The notes under the pieces: model-generated
The model's database searches: none
What the model was told of the DNA's origin: nothing
The model's input: the letters and a program-made list of their open reading frames with translations, nothing else
In this document: in pieces, positions 1-12,190 of the stretch
Layout: every line of letters begins with the position of its first letter
Position numbering within the stretch: the stretch's first letter is position 1
Position numbers and translations under genes: made by a program
Assembly: GCF_014898055.3 (NCBI RefSeq)
Contig: NW_023605083.1
Location: 91,171,721-91,235,720, forward strand
DNA: 64,000 nucleotides
DNA from: Talpa occidentalis
Lineage: Eukaryota > Chordata > Mammalia > Eulipotyphla > Talpidae
Reading direction: 5' to 3'

Positions 1-71
1 GCATGTACAAACAAACAAACAAACAAACAAATAAATAAGTAAATACATGCCTCTTTAAAAAAAAAAAAAGA
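1..71 (+). mobile_element. SINE tail (partial, window edge)
   Basis: GCATGTACAAACAAACAAAC followed by AAATAAATAAGT and an A-run is the 3' end of the same SINE seen at 4,204 and 22,617. It marks where copy A stops aligning leftward with copy B. Confidence 0.7.
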
Positions 72-796
72 TTTTCCCTGTTTTAAACATTTAAGTTGTT
101 TCCAGCTTTGTCTTGTCTTCTTGCTTTACTTTTATTTGTTATTTTGATTGGTATTTGTCACAGGGTCTTGGAAGTCCATGCTGAGACTGAACTTGGGGTG
201 CAGCTATCTATTAAGGATCAATACCTGTGAAAGGAAGGGGAAAGAAGGAGGAGTGGGCAGAGAGAGAACCTACACAGCCCTGAAGACCCTACACAGCCCA
301 GCTCATGTAACCTGGGTCAACCTACAGTGCCAGGTGCAGCTGTCCAGCATGGGGCTGAGCCAGGACCTTTACAACCCCTTGTCGCCCTGTCACCAGACAC
401 AGACCACCCTGGAGGGGAGTGAACTCAGAGAGAGGGGAGACAATAATCTCCCCAGTCCCATGCCTGAGCAACAACTTCTTCCTGGAAAAGAGTGGGGGTG
501 GTGAGGTCTTTGCTAGCTCCTCTCTGCATTGTACTCACACGCTAATCTGGGGATAATCACCACTTCTGCATTGTTGAAGTTCTCCCACAAAGAACTTGGT
601 ATATTTTTTCCAGTCACCTATGCACACATTTATTCATCCATTCAACAAGTACTTAGTGGATGTCTGCACACTGCCAGGCACGCTCCTTCAAAAGAGGCAT
701 ACTTTGGCAGTAAAAGGACAAAAAAGCTTGCCCTCATAGTGGGTGAGCACCCTCATTCTAGTGGGAGACAGATAAACAAAATTAATGACAAAAAAC

Positions 797-848
797 ATAT
801 ATATATATATATAAATATAAACATATATTTATATATATATATATATAA
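797..848. repeat. (AT)n-rich microsatellite
   Basis: Alternating AT/TATA tract. Its counterpart in copy B (33,256-33,328) is a GATA array. Confidence 0.9.
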
Positions 849-889
849 AACGTCTTATGGTGATAAGTGCTATGGAGGAAAATATAGCT

Positions 890-1016
890 GAGAAGTAAAA
901 AAGGGTTGACTTCTAAAGAACTATCTAGAATAGGGTATCAAAAAAGGGCCTTATCAGGAAGGTGACACTTGAGCAAAAGTCTGAAGATGGTGAGGGAGCA
1001 AGTCATGAGGGGCTCT
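890..1016. repeat. Ancient interspersed repeat
   Basis: The sequence around GGTGACACTTGAGCAAAAGTC and the later AGAGTGTTCCAAGACAGAGG resembles a common mammalian ancient repeat. The family was not assigned. It is present in copy B at 33,350-33,540. Confidence 0.4.
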
Positions 1017-1556
1017 AGTGATGAGAAAATATTTTATTGAGCAAATGAATATAATAAATATCCCAGCAGAACTTCCGGCCCAGGTGCAATGAACATTCCA
1101 ATGCAGGCATAATCAACAAGTTTGCTTACCTAGAGCTCCTTTCCTTTCAAGATTCATGGCCAGGGCCTCAGCACTCATATCTACAAGGTCGGGCAGCCAG
1201 CCAAGCTGGTCTCTCTCCAAGGCCATCCCCAAATGCCTGCCATCCCCAAATGCCTGCAAATGCCCCCTTGCCTTGCCCCCATGTCTAGGGACTTTGCTGT
1301 AAATGGTTGTGCCTGCTGAAAAATGATGTTATCCATGTAACAGATATGGACACATATCTGTGGATATATATGGACACATAGTTGTGTATAAAAGGAACCC
1401 TTGGTCTTTGAGCAGGTGCTCAGACCTTACAGGGCTACCCAGGTCTGGGACCTCATGCATGAGTAATAAAGCTTCTCCTGACCTCACCGTTCCTGAAGTA
1501 CAGCTTGTTCTTCCTCTGCCTGGGTAAAAGGCTAGAATTTATTTCTACAACACCAG
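1017..1556 (+). mobile_element. Solo LTR-like element, copy A only
   Basis: This 540-base block is missing from copy B, which joins GGGGCTCT to GAAGGAAGAGTG. It holds GTATAAAAGGAACC near 1,385 and AATAAAGCTTC near 1,464, spaced like the TATA box and polyadenylation signal of an LTR. It ends in ACAACA. No internal viral coding sequence is seen. Confidence 0.6.
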
Positions 1557-3179
1557 GAGGAAGAGTGTTCCAAGACAGAGGGCACAGCAAGTGCAAAGGC
1601 CCTGGGGTTGGAGAATGTCTGGTGTGTACAAGGATCATTCATTTATAGAGATGTCAGAGATTTTATAAAGAAGCAAGCAAAGAAGGAGTAATGAGTCACA
1701 GAGGGAAACCATGGCTTGCCAGTTCTCTAGGGCTTTGTGGGCTATTACTAAGGATTTCTTTTATTCCAAGTTAGAGAGGTAGACTTTGGTGGGTCAGAAC
1801 AGAAGAGGCAGGATTTTGCTGATTAATTGCATGTGGGTTTCACAAGAACAGTTCTCCTTCTAGTCCCCAAAATAAATTAAACTTTCAATGTTTCCCATAA
1901 TTGCTGACTGCCCAGGAAAAACAACTTTATCTCCCACTGCCACAATGCTGACGCCTAAAGATATGTATGACCTTTTGTGAATATGATAATCTCGTGAAAG
2001 AGGTCTGTCCTGCTATCTGTGAACAGAAAAACAAAAACTTCTTAAAATGGATAACCACACCGAATTTCCTTTGAATGCCTGCTGTGGTTTTGTTTGCTAA
2101 GCCTGTTCTCCCAAAGTGTGATTCCCTTGCAACTTCTTTGCAAGTAAACTTCTGTTCTTCCTCACATGTTTTTGTCTCTGCAATTTCTTCCTTCCACCAC
2201 CTTTTCCACGATCCCTTGACCACTCTCAGCACATCAGATGGTCAGGTCACCTGACAAGGTGACCCAAAACTTCATTTCCATAGCCTCCAAGTCCTTTGTG
2301 ATCCTGTGCTTTTTGGGTCACCGCAATCACCACTGACCTTCATGGTAACGTACACGGGGGTGCAGGTGGCATCCCACAGTAGGCTCAGTTCTTTTCCCTC
2401 CATTGTGAAGCAACAGACCCATTTCCCTTCTTGATCAGAATAGATCGCCCCCAAGAAGCACAATCATGGGCATCCCCACCCTAGTGGTATTAGGAGGTGC
2501 TCAAAGCAACCAGGGCAGTTCACCTTCAAATTTAAACCAAACCAAGGCTCTATTGCCTAGAGGGGAGCTTCTTTCATTAGGCCCTAGAACATTCAAAATC
2601 CATTGATTCAGATTGCACAGATGAAGCATAAATATTCCTTTCATGAACTACTAGGTGTTCGCTGAGAGGAGACACGCTCTCTTCTGTCGCTCTGCTGTGC
2701 CCGTGGCTGTGGGGAGACAGCGTTACGTTGACCAGTGACTGAAGGTAATGCCCACTCATAGCTCAGCCTGGGAGGTCAGGAAGCGGTAGTCAAGGGAGAA
2801 GATTGCCCCACCTTGGCCCCAAGCCTAGGACTATGTCTTTCCAGATGTATTTCTGTGCACATTTCTGTGCCTGTAAGAAGATGTCCACACATGTAGCTTT
2901 CTCTGTAAGGTGCTTCCCCTGCCACTGCCCACCTCCTCTGTTTAAAGTCTGCATGGCGTTCAGCGCTTAAATAGCCAAACTTTTTAAATGATGCCCTTAG
3001 TGATGCATTGTTGCAGTGCTTGCCTCTTTGGTTTTATAAATAACGTTGAAGTGAAGAAGTTTACATGTGCTGTTGCGCATGGAAGAAAGTGCTTCTCTTT
3101 GTTAGATACCTAGAAGTAGAACTGTTGAGTAGAAATACCTCTCTTAAAGTTTGAAATGGTGTAGGGTTTTCACTTACAG

Positions 3180-3444
3180 GAGAAATATAGGGGAACCAAA
3201 TAAGACATCAAGGGGAAAAAGTGATAACAATACAAAGCACAACAAAACAAAAACAACATACAATTATAAACCAGAGACATCCTGCAGGGGATGAGGAGGG
3301 AGAGGGAGCAGAGGGAGGGAGGGAGGAGCACAGGGGGCTGTGGTGATGGTGGACTGGTGCACTGGTGAAGGAAATTCTATGGGGACTACACCTGAGCGGA
3401 AAGGAGGGGGAAGCAAACATTGTTTAAAAAGGAACAATGATGTA

Positions 3445-3445
<1 letters not shown>
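3180..3445 (+). mobile_element. L1 3' UTR fragment (copy A)
   Basis: ATAAACCAGAGACATCC followed by a purine-rich G/A block resembles the L1 3' end at 41,340-41,570. The shared copy in B is at 35,372-35,600. Confidence 0.6.
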
Positions 3446-3505
<60 letters not shown>

Positions 3506-3506
3506 C
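3446..3506. repeat. (GATA)n microsatellite
   Basis: About fifteen ATAG units. Absent at the same place in copy B (35,615-35,645). Confidence 0.95.
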
Positions 3507-3519
3507 GAAATGGTACAGG

Positions 3520-3812
3520 GCCTCCCTGGTTGCACAAGTGGTTAAGTCTCAGCACTATGAAGCTATCAGCAGCCACTGCAGCATAAGCTCGATCCCCGGC
3601 CAGGGAGTTGAACTACATGGCGGGCAGACCTTTCCTACCTCACCCACTGCTCCCCCAGCAGTGTATTTCAGTAGCTCTGCCTGTTCTGCTCCCCACTCTG
3701 TCTCTGGTAAATAATCTCACCACCACCACCACCCCCACACACACTTCTGGTCTACACCCCAGCTCTTGTATGCATAAATAAATAAATCTTTAAAAAAATA
3801 AAAATAAAAATG
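3520..3812 (+). mobile_element. tRNA-derived SINE (shared, copy A)
   Basis: Head GGCCTCCCTGGTTGCACAAG, B-box-like GCTCGATCCCC, AAATAAATC tail. Orthologous to 35,655-35,942, so older than the duplication. Confidence 0.92.
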
Positions 3813-3839
3813 GTACAGATAGCTAGATTCAGAGCTAAA

Positions 3840-4190
3840 TTGCCCTGAAAAGATATGACCAATTAATCTTGATATGAGGATACATGATGCCTCTTCCGCT
3901 CAGCATCGTGTCTGAAAATCGTCCATGTTGTTTCATGCTGTGACTTACTCATCCTCATTCATGTGGTGTCCTGGTGGTAGCAGGCACAGTTATCCAGCCA
4001 ACCACAGATGAGCGTTTGGCTTATTTTTAGCTTTTCACTATTTTGAATATCACTACTATAAGCAATTTTCTACATGTCTTTTTATAACTATCTGTACACA
4101 TTTCTGTATTAATTATATGCAGGAGTGAAACTGCTGAGTCATAGGATATACTGTGTTTAGCCTTAGTACTTATCGCCAAGTGCTTTCTAA
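3840..4190 (-). mobile_element. L1 3'-region remnant, antisense
   Basis: Strings such as ATCGTCCATGTTGTTTCATG and GAGTGAAACTGCTGAGTCAT are the reverse complement of L1 ORF2 3' sequence. Shared with copy B at 35,965-36,325. Confidence 0.6.
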
Positions 4191-4203
4191 AGTGATGGCA
4201 TCA

Positions 4204-4528
4204 GGGGCCTCCCCGGTGGCGCAGCGGTTGAGCGCTGGGTTGCGAAGCTGCCCGCGGCATCTGCGGCGCCGGTTCGATCCCCGGCTGCTCCCCGGCCACC
4301 GGAGGGGAATCCCACATGGCGCGCAGGCCTCTCCTGCCACCCGCTGCTCCCCTCAGCAGTGTGCTTCGGTCCTTCTGCCTGCTCTGCTCCCCGCTCTGGC
4401 CCTGGTGAATTCTCTCACCCTCCCGCTCTTCTGACTGTACCCAGTGCATGTATAAACAAAACAAACAAACAAACAAATAAATAAAAAAAAATGCCTCTAT
4501 TAAAAAAAATAAAATAAAATAAATTAAG
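4204..4528 (+). mobile_element. tRNA-derived SINE, copy A only, with target-site duplication
   Basis: Full element flanked by GTGATGGCATCA at 4192-4203 and 4529-4540. Copy B has a single such string at 36,326-36,337, an exact empty site. Confidence 0.96.
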
Positions 4529-4747
4529 GTGATGGCATCAATTTGCAAACCAACCAAAGGTGGGTGAGGTACCAGAGCAACTCCATCCAGCGAATGGTTC
4601 ATTTCTTTCTCTGTCTTTTTCACCCTTGCCACTTGGAGGATATAGAATGGTATCATTGTGGCTTTAATCAACTTTTTTGAGATCTAATTCCTACACAACA
4701 AAATGCATCCATTTTGTGTACACAGTTAAGTAAGTTTTATAAATGTA

Positions 4748-5444
4748 TATAGCGGATGAGTCCTGGTGTGTAACGGCAGATGCCATGAGATGTTGTGAGT
4801 GGTTTCCCTCCGTGGAATAGGCAGTGCCTTCGGCAGTAGAAGTGGTAGATCATCTGCTGTTGCCAATAATCATCTTTTGCCACTAGCTTGGTGCCCTGCT
4901 TGTACTTATTTGTGTTCTGTTGTATTATTTCATTATTTAGTTGTATTTTCTCTTGTGGGCCATGGCTGCAGTGTTTATGTTTTTTAAGGGAAAATTGTAT
5001 ATAACTTATATGTAGACTGTATAGCAGCAAACCCTGAGCAGGTGGATTGTAGGGTAAGTGATTTTCAGGCTTTTCTGCCCTCCTGCCATTAGGATTGCCC
5101 TGCCCAATGGGGCATCTGCATTTTGTTACATTATGATAAGTTATGTTGTTTACTTCTGTGGGCCATGGCAGCAGTATTGAGATATTGACCAAGAGAAGCA
5201 GAGACAGGAGAGAGAGAGGAGAAAGAAGGCCAGGAAGCCCAGAGAGAAGACTTGTGGGGGGCTTGGAGGCCTACTGACCTCCTGGCCCCCACTGCACCCT
5301 GCCGTGTACCTGGTTACTTCACTACACATAAAAGCTCAATAAAAGCCTGAAAAAGCCACCGAGGGCTCCAGGACTCTCCTTTAACCGCCTGGTCTGCTCG
5401 GATCATAGGAAACCTGCTCAGTGGCCTTCCTGCCCCTACAGCCA
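4748..5444 (+). mobile_element. Solo LTR-like element, copy A only
   Basis: This block has no counterpart in copy B. Near its end it has ACATAAAAGCTCAATAAAAGCC, a TATA-like and polyadenylation-like pair, then a C-rich end (CCCCTACAGCCA). Read as an LTR without internal genes. Limits are approximate. Confidence 0.5.
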
Positions 5445-5784
5445 TTATGAAGGAAGCTATGACCATTTGTGCACAAGTCTTTGTATAAATCACATTTCTC
5501 TTAGTAAATACCTAAAATTGGACTTGCTAGGTTGTATGGTATGTGTGTGTTCAATTTTATAAGAAATTACCAAATTATTTTCCCCGATATTTTTATCATT
5601 TTACCTACCTAAAGGCAATATTGGAGAGTTCAGTTACACATCCTTGCCGACAAATGGTATTTTCAGACTATGAAATTGTATCCACTCTAATAGTTCTGTA
5701 GTGATAGCTCCTTGAACTTGCATTTTCCTGATGTATTGGCCGTTTGGATATCTTTTTGTTTTTTAAATAAGTATGTGTTATTTT

Positions 5785-6051
5785 TTTTTTTTAAAGATTT
5801 ATTTATTTATTTATACAAGCACTGGGTACAGTCAGAAGCACAGGAGGGTGAGAGAATTCACCAGAGCCAGAGCGGGGAGCAGAGCAGGCAGAAGGACCGA
5901 AGTACACTGCTGAGGGGAGCAGCGGGCAGCAGGAGAGGTCTGCGCGCCATGTGGGACCCTCACCCAGCAGCCGAGGATTGAACCGGTGCCACAGAGGCCG
6001 CGGGTAGCTTCGCAACCCAGAGCTCAACCACTGCGCCACCAGGGAGGCCCA
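5785..6051 (-). mobile_element. tRNA-derived SINE, copy A only
   Basis: Begins with T-run and AAAGATTTATTTATTTATTT, ends CACCAGGGAGGCCC. The whole 4.75-6.15 kb block differs from copy B. Confidence 0.95.
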
Positions 6052-6242
6052 TGGATATCTTTTTTTGCAAAGTTTATATTCGATCTTTTTGTCCATTATT
6101 TAAATTGGGTTGTTTGTGTTCTTATTGACTTGTAAGGATTCTTTATATATTCTGGACACAAGTCTCTTCTCAGATATAAGTATTACCAGACTGTGGTTTG
6201 CCTTTTCATTTCTTTAACATTGGTTTGCAAAAAACAGATTGT

Positions 6243-6890
6243 TTTTTTCTGCTTCAGATTTATTTGTACAAATAGCACAGGAAGACAACAGTGCCTTGTA
6301 GACAGCAGTCTAGGGGTGACACCAGTCCTTCTGTCCTCACACGGGCAGACAGCATTTTATTCTTCAGCCTTTCTGGGGGCCTGGGCACCTTGGGCGCCCT
6401 GAGCACCTTTGGCAGCCTGTGTTCCTTTGGGGACCTGTGCTGCAGCCACATCCTTGGCCTGGGTTTGAGCCTTGCCCTTTGGCCACGAAAGCCTGAGACC
6501 CTTGGCGTTGCAGGCATGTGCATGTGCCCAAGCTTGGGGTGAGCGATGTAGGCAAGTCGGCTGAGTTTGAGGCTCCTGCCCTTTCGGATGTTAGCCCTGA
6601 CCGTCTTGGTCTTTACAAGGGCCTTGGTAGCCTCAGCATGTGCACTCATGGCCTTGGCATTGTGGGCCTGCATCTTCTTCAGGCCCTTCTTGTTATGTTT
6701 CTTGGCAAAGCGCATGTTCCTTAGGAATTTGGGATCCACCCCCTTAAGAGATTCGTATCTTTGGGACCGGGGTTTCTTGATGCCATTTCTGTGCCATTTT
6801 CGGGATTGTTTGTGCGTGGTGTGGTCCTTGGACATGGCCCTGTCTGCACCCAGGGCCGCAGTTCCCCAGGCGCCTTGAGCTGGAAACGAG
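6243..6890 (-). pseudogene. RPL29P: RPL29 processed pseudogene, copy A
   Basis: The minus strand encodes an intronless ribosomal protein L29 (eL29) sequence: [24 protein letters not shown] and [21 protein letters not shown] are recognisable. After the AYIAHPKLG block a one-base loss shifts the frame, so the basic C-terminal tail is out of frame. The 3' end keeps AAGAATAAAATG and an AAATAAAT signal followed by an A-rich end, typical of a reverse-transcribed mRNA. The initiator ATG is changed to AGG here; a downstream ATG (6833-6835) remains. It also sits in copy B, so it predates the duplication. Confidence 0.93.
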
Positions 6891-6959
6891 GCAAAAAATA
6901 GATTTTTAAAATGAAGTCCAAATGGCAATCTTTTCTTTTATGATTCATGTTTTTTGTTT

Positions 6960-7242
6960 TTTGGGGTTTTTTTGGATTTATTTTTAATTATTTATACAAG
7001 CACTAGGTACAGTCAGAAGCGTGGGAGGGTGAGAGAATTCACCAGAGCCAGAGCGGGGAGCAGAGCAGGCAGAAGGACCAAAGTACACTGCTGAGGGGAG
7101 CAGCGGGCAGCAGGAGAGGTCTGCGCGCCATGTGGGACCCTCCTCCGGTGGCCGGGGAGCAGCCGGGGATCAAACTGGCGCTGCAGAGGCTGTGGGTAGC
7201 TTCGCAACCCAGCGCTCAACCGCTGCGCCACTGGGGAGGCCC
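6960..7242 (-). mobile_element. tRNA-derived SINE, copy A only
   Basis: Flanked by TGATTCATGTTTTTT on both sides; copy B has one copy of it near 37,682-37,697. Confidence 0.95.
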
Positions 7243-7552
7243 TGATTCATGTTTTTTTATACTCTAAGAAAACTGCCTACCCACATTTGCAAAGATTTTC
7301 TGTTTTCTTTTATAGTTCTTATAGTTACAGCTTTTGTATGTGTCTATAGATATTCAGAGTTACATTTTTTCCCACATATGTGGTTGTTCTAGCACCATTT
7401 ATTGAAAATACTTCTTTGTCCATTTAATTACTTTGGTTCCTCTACAAGAAAATCAAGTTATGTGGGTCTCTTCCTGTACTTTCTATTCTGTTCCATTGAT
7501 TGTATGTCTAACTTTATATATATGCAAATATTAATGTGTTGTTTACTGTAGC

Positions 7553-7826
7553 TTTTTTTTTTTTTAAAGATTTATTTATTTATTTATACAAGCACTGGGT
7601 ACAGTCAGAAGCGCGGGAGGGTGAGAGAATTCACCAGAGCCAGAGCGGGGAACAGAACAGGCAGACTGACGAAATACACTGTTGAGGGGAGCAGCGGGCG
7701 TGGCAGAAGAGGTCTGTTGCGCCATGTGGGACCCCCACCGGTGGCCGGGAATCGAACCGGTGCTGCAGAGGCTGCGGGCAACTTTGCAGCCCAGCGCTCA
7801 ACCACTGCACCACCAGGGGAGGCCCT
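7553..7826 (-). mobile_element. tRNA-derived SINE, copy A only
   Basis: Flanked by TGTTTACTGTAGCTT repeats; copy B has a single copy near 37,994-38,010. Confidence 0.95.
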
Positions 7827-8129
7827 GTTTACTGTAGCTTTATGCTGGCTTGAAGTCAGGTAATGTGAGTCTTGCAATCTTACTGTTTTTGTTTTTTGTT
7901 TTTTTTTTTTCATAATTATTTGGGCTATTCTAGATTTATTATGTTTCCACATACATTTTAGAATCAGTTTGTCAATTTCTACCCCAAAAAACCTGCTGAG
8001 GTTTTTCTTGGGTTTGTTTTGATTCTACATATGATGTTTTGGAGAACTGGCATGACAACATTATTAAGTTTTTCAATCCATGAACGTATTAAATCAATTT
8101 GCTTAGATTTTTTTTTAGTTGTCTATACA

Positions 8130-8895
8130 TTTCAGCACTCATCCCTGAGTCACATATGTGGATCTAATCCTCAATTAGCATACCAAAGACTCTGAGAACT
8201 GAAATAATGGATAAACTGATATCCATGTCCCCCCAATAACCTCAGAATTGAACTGACATTGGAACCATAACCTACAGAAGTGTGTTGGAACTTGACACCT
8301 GAACCTTACCAGGTCAACTGCTGCTAAAACAAAAATATCAATATCCTCCATAAATCTTAAAGAAGACCCACAATCACATAACTTAATATTCAAAATGTCC
8401 AGAATACAATCCAAAATTATTTGACATATGGAAAACCACAAGAAGTTCAACTCAGATGGTAAAATATAATAGATACCAATGCCAAGATGACAAAGATGTA
8501 GGAATTCTCTGACAAAGACATTAAAGAAGATATTATAAAAATAATTGAAGTCAATAATGCACTTGAAACAAATATTAACATAGAAAGCCTTAGCTTTTGA
8601 TTCTAAAGAAGAATCAATTACATGGCAGCACTAAGTATGACATTTAAAATTAAAAACCAGATTAGGTTTATCCCAAGACTACAAAATTGACTTGATATTC
8701 AGAAATTAATTAATATAAGCTACCATATTAGTAAGCTTAGAAGAAAATCCACAAATTATATCAATTCACTCAGAATAAGCATTAGACAAAACTCACTACC
8801 CTTTCGTGATTAAAAAAAACCCAACTTTTCAGCAAATTAGCAACAGAAGGAAACTTCCTCAACCTAATAAGGGGTATCATATAACTAATATGTCA
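8130..8895 (+). mobile_element. Ancient L1 remnant (copy A)
   Basis: Degenerate L1 sequence, from a 5'/ORF1-like part (TCTGACAAAGACATTAAAGA) to an ORF2 block (GCATTAGACAAAACTCACTA, CAGAAGGAAACTTCCTCAAC). Shared with 38,285-39,030. Confidence 0.75.
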
Positions 8896-10389
8896 TTGCA
8901 CTGTTATTAAATATATTTTCTTGGAATTTTCCGAAGCCATACTTCTAACAATACTTCAGCTATAACATCAGTCTTAATTTCAGATCTCAAAAGTCCAGTC
9001 CAGATCAAAGCAAAACTTTAATCTCACATCCAATCAAATCTTTATGCAGTAACAACTCAGGCTGGTCAATGACAGCGCTGCAGCAGACACGATAAGGGTT
9101 TTGTTCAGATCCTTCCAGATTCCTTCTTCCTTTTCGTGCACACTGGCTTCCAGTGTGATTTTTTCTTAACAGGCAGAATTTATGTCCCTTTGTCACAAGA
9201 CTTCCCTCCAGCTTCCAGACCAAGCTTCACCTGGCCAGAGAGCATTCACAGAATACTCAGAATTTACAATCTAACAACCACAGGCAGCACTTAACCAATG
9301 ACTGCAGGTGCTAAGGTATTGATACTCCAGATCCCTTGTGTCTGACTGAACAACTCTGAGATGAGTCCTGTTGAGCTGTTGCCCCACCACCACAGGACTT
9401 GGCTTGGTGTTGCCTAAGAATTCTTCCCACTCAACCACTTTCACAAAAGTCCTCATTCATGGCCCACTCCCATCACACTCTCACTTCCTCTGTCCTTCTT
9501 CATCTTGCCTCTACTCACTTTTCCTAGGAAGCCTTTCTAACATGACTTCCACAAGAATTCTCATTTCTGACTCTGCTTCTGGAGAACTTTGGGCTGTTCT
9601 GATCCTCCTTTCTCCTCCTTTCCTCTTCTCCTCATTGATCCTCAAGAGTTGGGACAAAGGGAGATGAGAATGCAAGGTCAAGAGACCAATGAGGTGGTGC
9701 TACTGTGGAAGTGAAGATGCTCTTCACAGTAGGTCCCAAGGTTGGCCTCCCCTCGGTCTACTGATGGTGCTTCAGAGACCCCTTTGGGGCCACTACACAG
9801 TCCTCTGGCTGGCTTCTATGGGGGTCGCCATCAGTTCCTGCCCCAGAGTACAGTTGTGTGCCCACAGCATCTTTCCGTCACACTCTGCCCCCCAGTTCGT
9901 CCCTGATGGGCCTTGCTACATTTCTCATGCCTGACATCTATGGAGTCCAGTAGGATCACAGGTTTTCTGACAGACGAACAAGTGCAGCTGGGTGAACTGA
10001 TGAATAAAACAGCTCCAGCCCAGTATTTTGCTTCCAGACTTCTGTCAAGAAGCAGAGATGAGTCTTCATGATTAACCCCAAAACTCCTAAGGAATTATCC
10101 ATGCCTCCTGCAAAGACCGCCTCTCAGAGACAAGTCCCAACAGAGAGTCAGCTTCACTGCAATCCAGCTCTTCTTACCCCCTTGCACTCAATCCCACTCT
10201 CTATAGTGGTTCTCTTTGGATTCTATCATCCGACTAAGGAGTTACAGAGGAGCATTCCCCTCCTCTAGATCTAAGAATTCCCTTGAAATAATCTACTAAC
10301 TCCCTTTCCTTCTCTTACAGAGGCTGGTTTTGCTACCTTTTAGTAGAGCTTGCTAAGTCCTGATAGATGTGTCCAGTTTCTCCTCCTTT
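8896..10389. other. Non-coding spacer without recognised elements
   Basis: Conserved between copies A and B at about 97%, but with many stops in all frames and no lectin or other protein motif that I recognise. Copy B lacks about 175 bases present here at 9,600-9,810. Confidence 0.5.
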
Positions 10390-10740
10390 TCCCCCAATTT
10401 AATTGAGATATAATTGACATATGACATGGTGTAAGTATAAGCTCTATAATGTGTTGATCTAATACACTTACATATTGCAGAATGATTACCACCATAACAT
10501 TGGTTATCACCTGCCTCCTTTCACATCGTTACCATCATTCGGGTATTCACACCATATTATGAGGTGTAGTCACCCTGATGTACATTAGATCCCCAAACTT
10601 GTTAATCTTGTAACTGGAAGTTTATACCCGTTGATCAATATCTCCCCATTTCCCTGCCCCTCAGCTCCTCTCTACTTTAAATGTGTGGGCGCTTATCAAG
10701 AATCATTCTTAGTTTTAGGACTCTAGCCAAATTTCCATAA
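10390..10740 (-). mobile_element. L1 3' UTR, antisense (copy A)
   Basis: TTTAATTGAGATATAATTGA and ATCTCCCCATTTCCC are reverse complements of common mammalian L1 3' UTR sequence. Shared with 40,335-40,690. Confidence 0.8.
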
Positions 10741-11004
10741 AAACAGGAAAAGTGCTCTTTAACCTACTATTTCACGCGATCATGTCACTTTTTTCAGTTC
10801 TTTAATTGGAACGGCCAGGATTTTACTGACGACATTAGTGTTCTTGGAAATGGAGCTTGTTAAGAACAGAGGAACATAAGCTACAGATTTGGAGAAAATA
10901 TTTGAACACCATAAATTCAGCTAAATACTGATATCTAGAGAACATAAAAACAAGTCTCAAAAACTCAGTAGTAAGGGAAAAAACAATCCAGTTAGAAAAT
11001 GAGT

Positions 11005-11235
11005 AGGAGGGTTAAGTGTCAGAGCTTTCACCCAGATGCCCTGAATTCAATCCCTGGCCAGGCAGCTGACCATATGGCACAGCAGACCTCTCCTGTCTCA
11101 CCCTCTGCTTCCCTCAGCAGTGTATTTCAGTAGATCTACCTGTTCTGCTCCCCACTCTGTCTCTGGTGAAAGGTCACCCCTGCACCTCTGGCCTACACCC
11201 CAGTTCTTCTACACACACACACCTCAAAAAAATGA
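11005..11235 (+). mobile_element. tRNA-derived SINE, head truncated
   Basis: Body from GGTTAAGTGTCAGAGC to an ACACAC tail. The head is eroded here but present in copy B at 42,080 (GGTCTCCCCGATGGC). Confidence 0.85.
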
Positions 11236-11269
11236 AAACAAGAAAAAAAAAACGGGTAAAATACAAGAA

Positions 11270-11945
11270 GTGACACTTCTCCAAAAAAGACATACCGGTA
11301 GAAAGCTACATAAACATGTGAAAAGATGGACAACATCATTACAATATCAGGGAAATGAAAATTAAAATCACAATAACGTATCATACATACCTGCCAGGTT
11401 GACTAAAAGAAATTTTTTTAAGTGACAGCAACCAAATGCAGGTGAGGGGATGAACAAACTGTTGATGGGGAGATAAAAGGTACAACTAGTCTGGGAAAAA
11501 AAATTTACAGCTTCTCCTAAAATTAAACATCCAATCAATCACTACATGACCCAGCAATTGTACTCTTAGGTATTTATTACAAAAAAGCAAAAGTTTATGT
11601 TCACAATAAAACTTGTACATGAGTGTCCATAACAGTTTTATTTGTAAGAGCCCAAAGCTAGAAACAACCCAGTTGCTATTTATGGTTCAACGAGCTGTGG
11701 TACATCTATCCCATGGAATGCTACGAGGCAAGAAAGAATCAACCACTGACACCAGCCAGAACTTGAACAAATCTCCAGGGAATGATGTTGAGTGGGGGGA
11801 ATAAAGTCAATTCCAAAGGGTGTGGCTCCATTTATCTGACATTCTTGAGATTACAAAACTGTGGAAATACACAGCCAGTTAGTGGCTGTCCAGGGTTTGG
11901 AACTAGATGGGATAGAGGATGGAGGTAGCTGTGGCTCCACAGGGG
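11270..11945 (+). mobile_element. L1 ORF2 3' end and 3' UTR remnant (copy A)
   Basis: Contains ACATGACCCAGCAATTGTAC, ATGGTTCAACGAGCTGTGGT and CATGGAATGCTACGAGGC, all typical of L1 ORF2 3' sequence. Shared with 42,770-43,445. Confidence 0.8.
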
Positions 11946-11949
11946 ATTC

Positions 11950-12190
11950 TTTTTTCGGTGTGTCTAGAAGAGCTGGGGTGTAGGACAGAGGTGGGGGCGG
12001 TAAGAGGATTTACCAGAGACAGAGTGGGGAGCAGAACAGGAGGATCAACTGAAATACACTGCTGAGGGGAGCAGTGGGTGAGAAAGGAGAGATCTCTTCA
12101 CCATGTGGGTCAGCTCCCTGGCCGGGGATAACTCAGGCAGTAGTGGTGATAGTTCTGAGACTTAACCCTAGGCCAGCAGGGAGGCCTCCC
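11950..12190 (-). mobile_element. tRNA-derived SINE (shared, copy A)
   Basis: Diverged copy, from GAGCTGGGGTGTAGGAC to GCCAGCAGGGAGGCCT. Orthologue at 43,450-43,690. Confidence 0.88.

Noticed and set aside
1380..1475. TATAAAAGG and AATAAA as promoter and terminator of a cellular gene
   Set aside because: The pair lies about 80 bases apart in a block absent from copy B, as expected for an LTR, and no exon is near.
3446..3506. CRISPR-like or satellite array
   Set aside because: It is a plain GATA microsatellite in mammalian DNA, with no spacers.
4210..4290. tRNA gene (A box and B box present at SINE heads)
   Set aside because: The sequence does not fold into a full tRNA, is repeated over thirty times and is followed by the SINE body and A-rich tail.
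6260..6928. 222-codon minus-strand open frame as a functional RPL29 gene
   Set aside because: No introns, a frameshift after AYIAHPKLG, a changed start codon and mRNA-like 3' end; it is a processed pseudogene. The same holds for 37,001-37,669.
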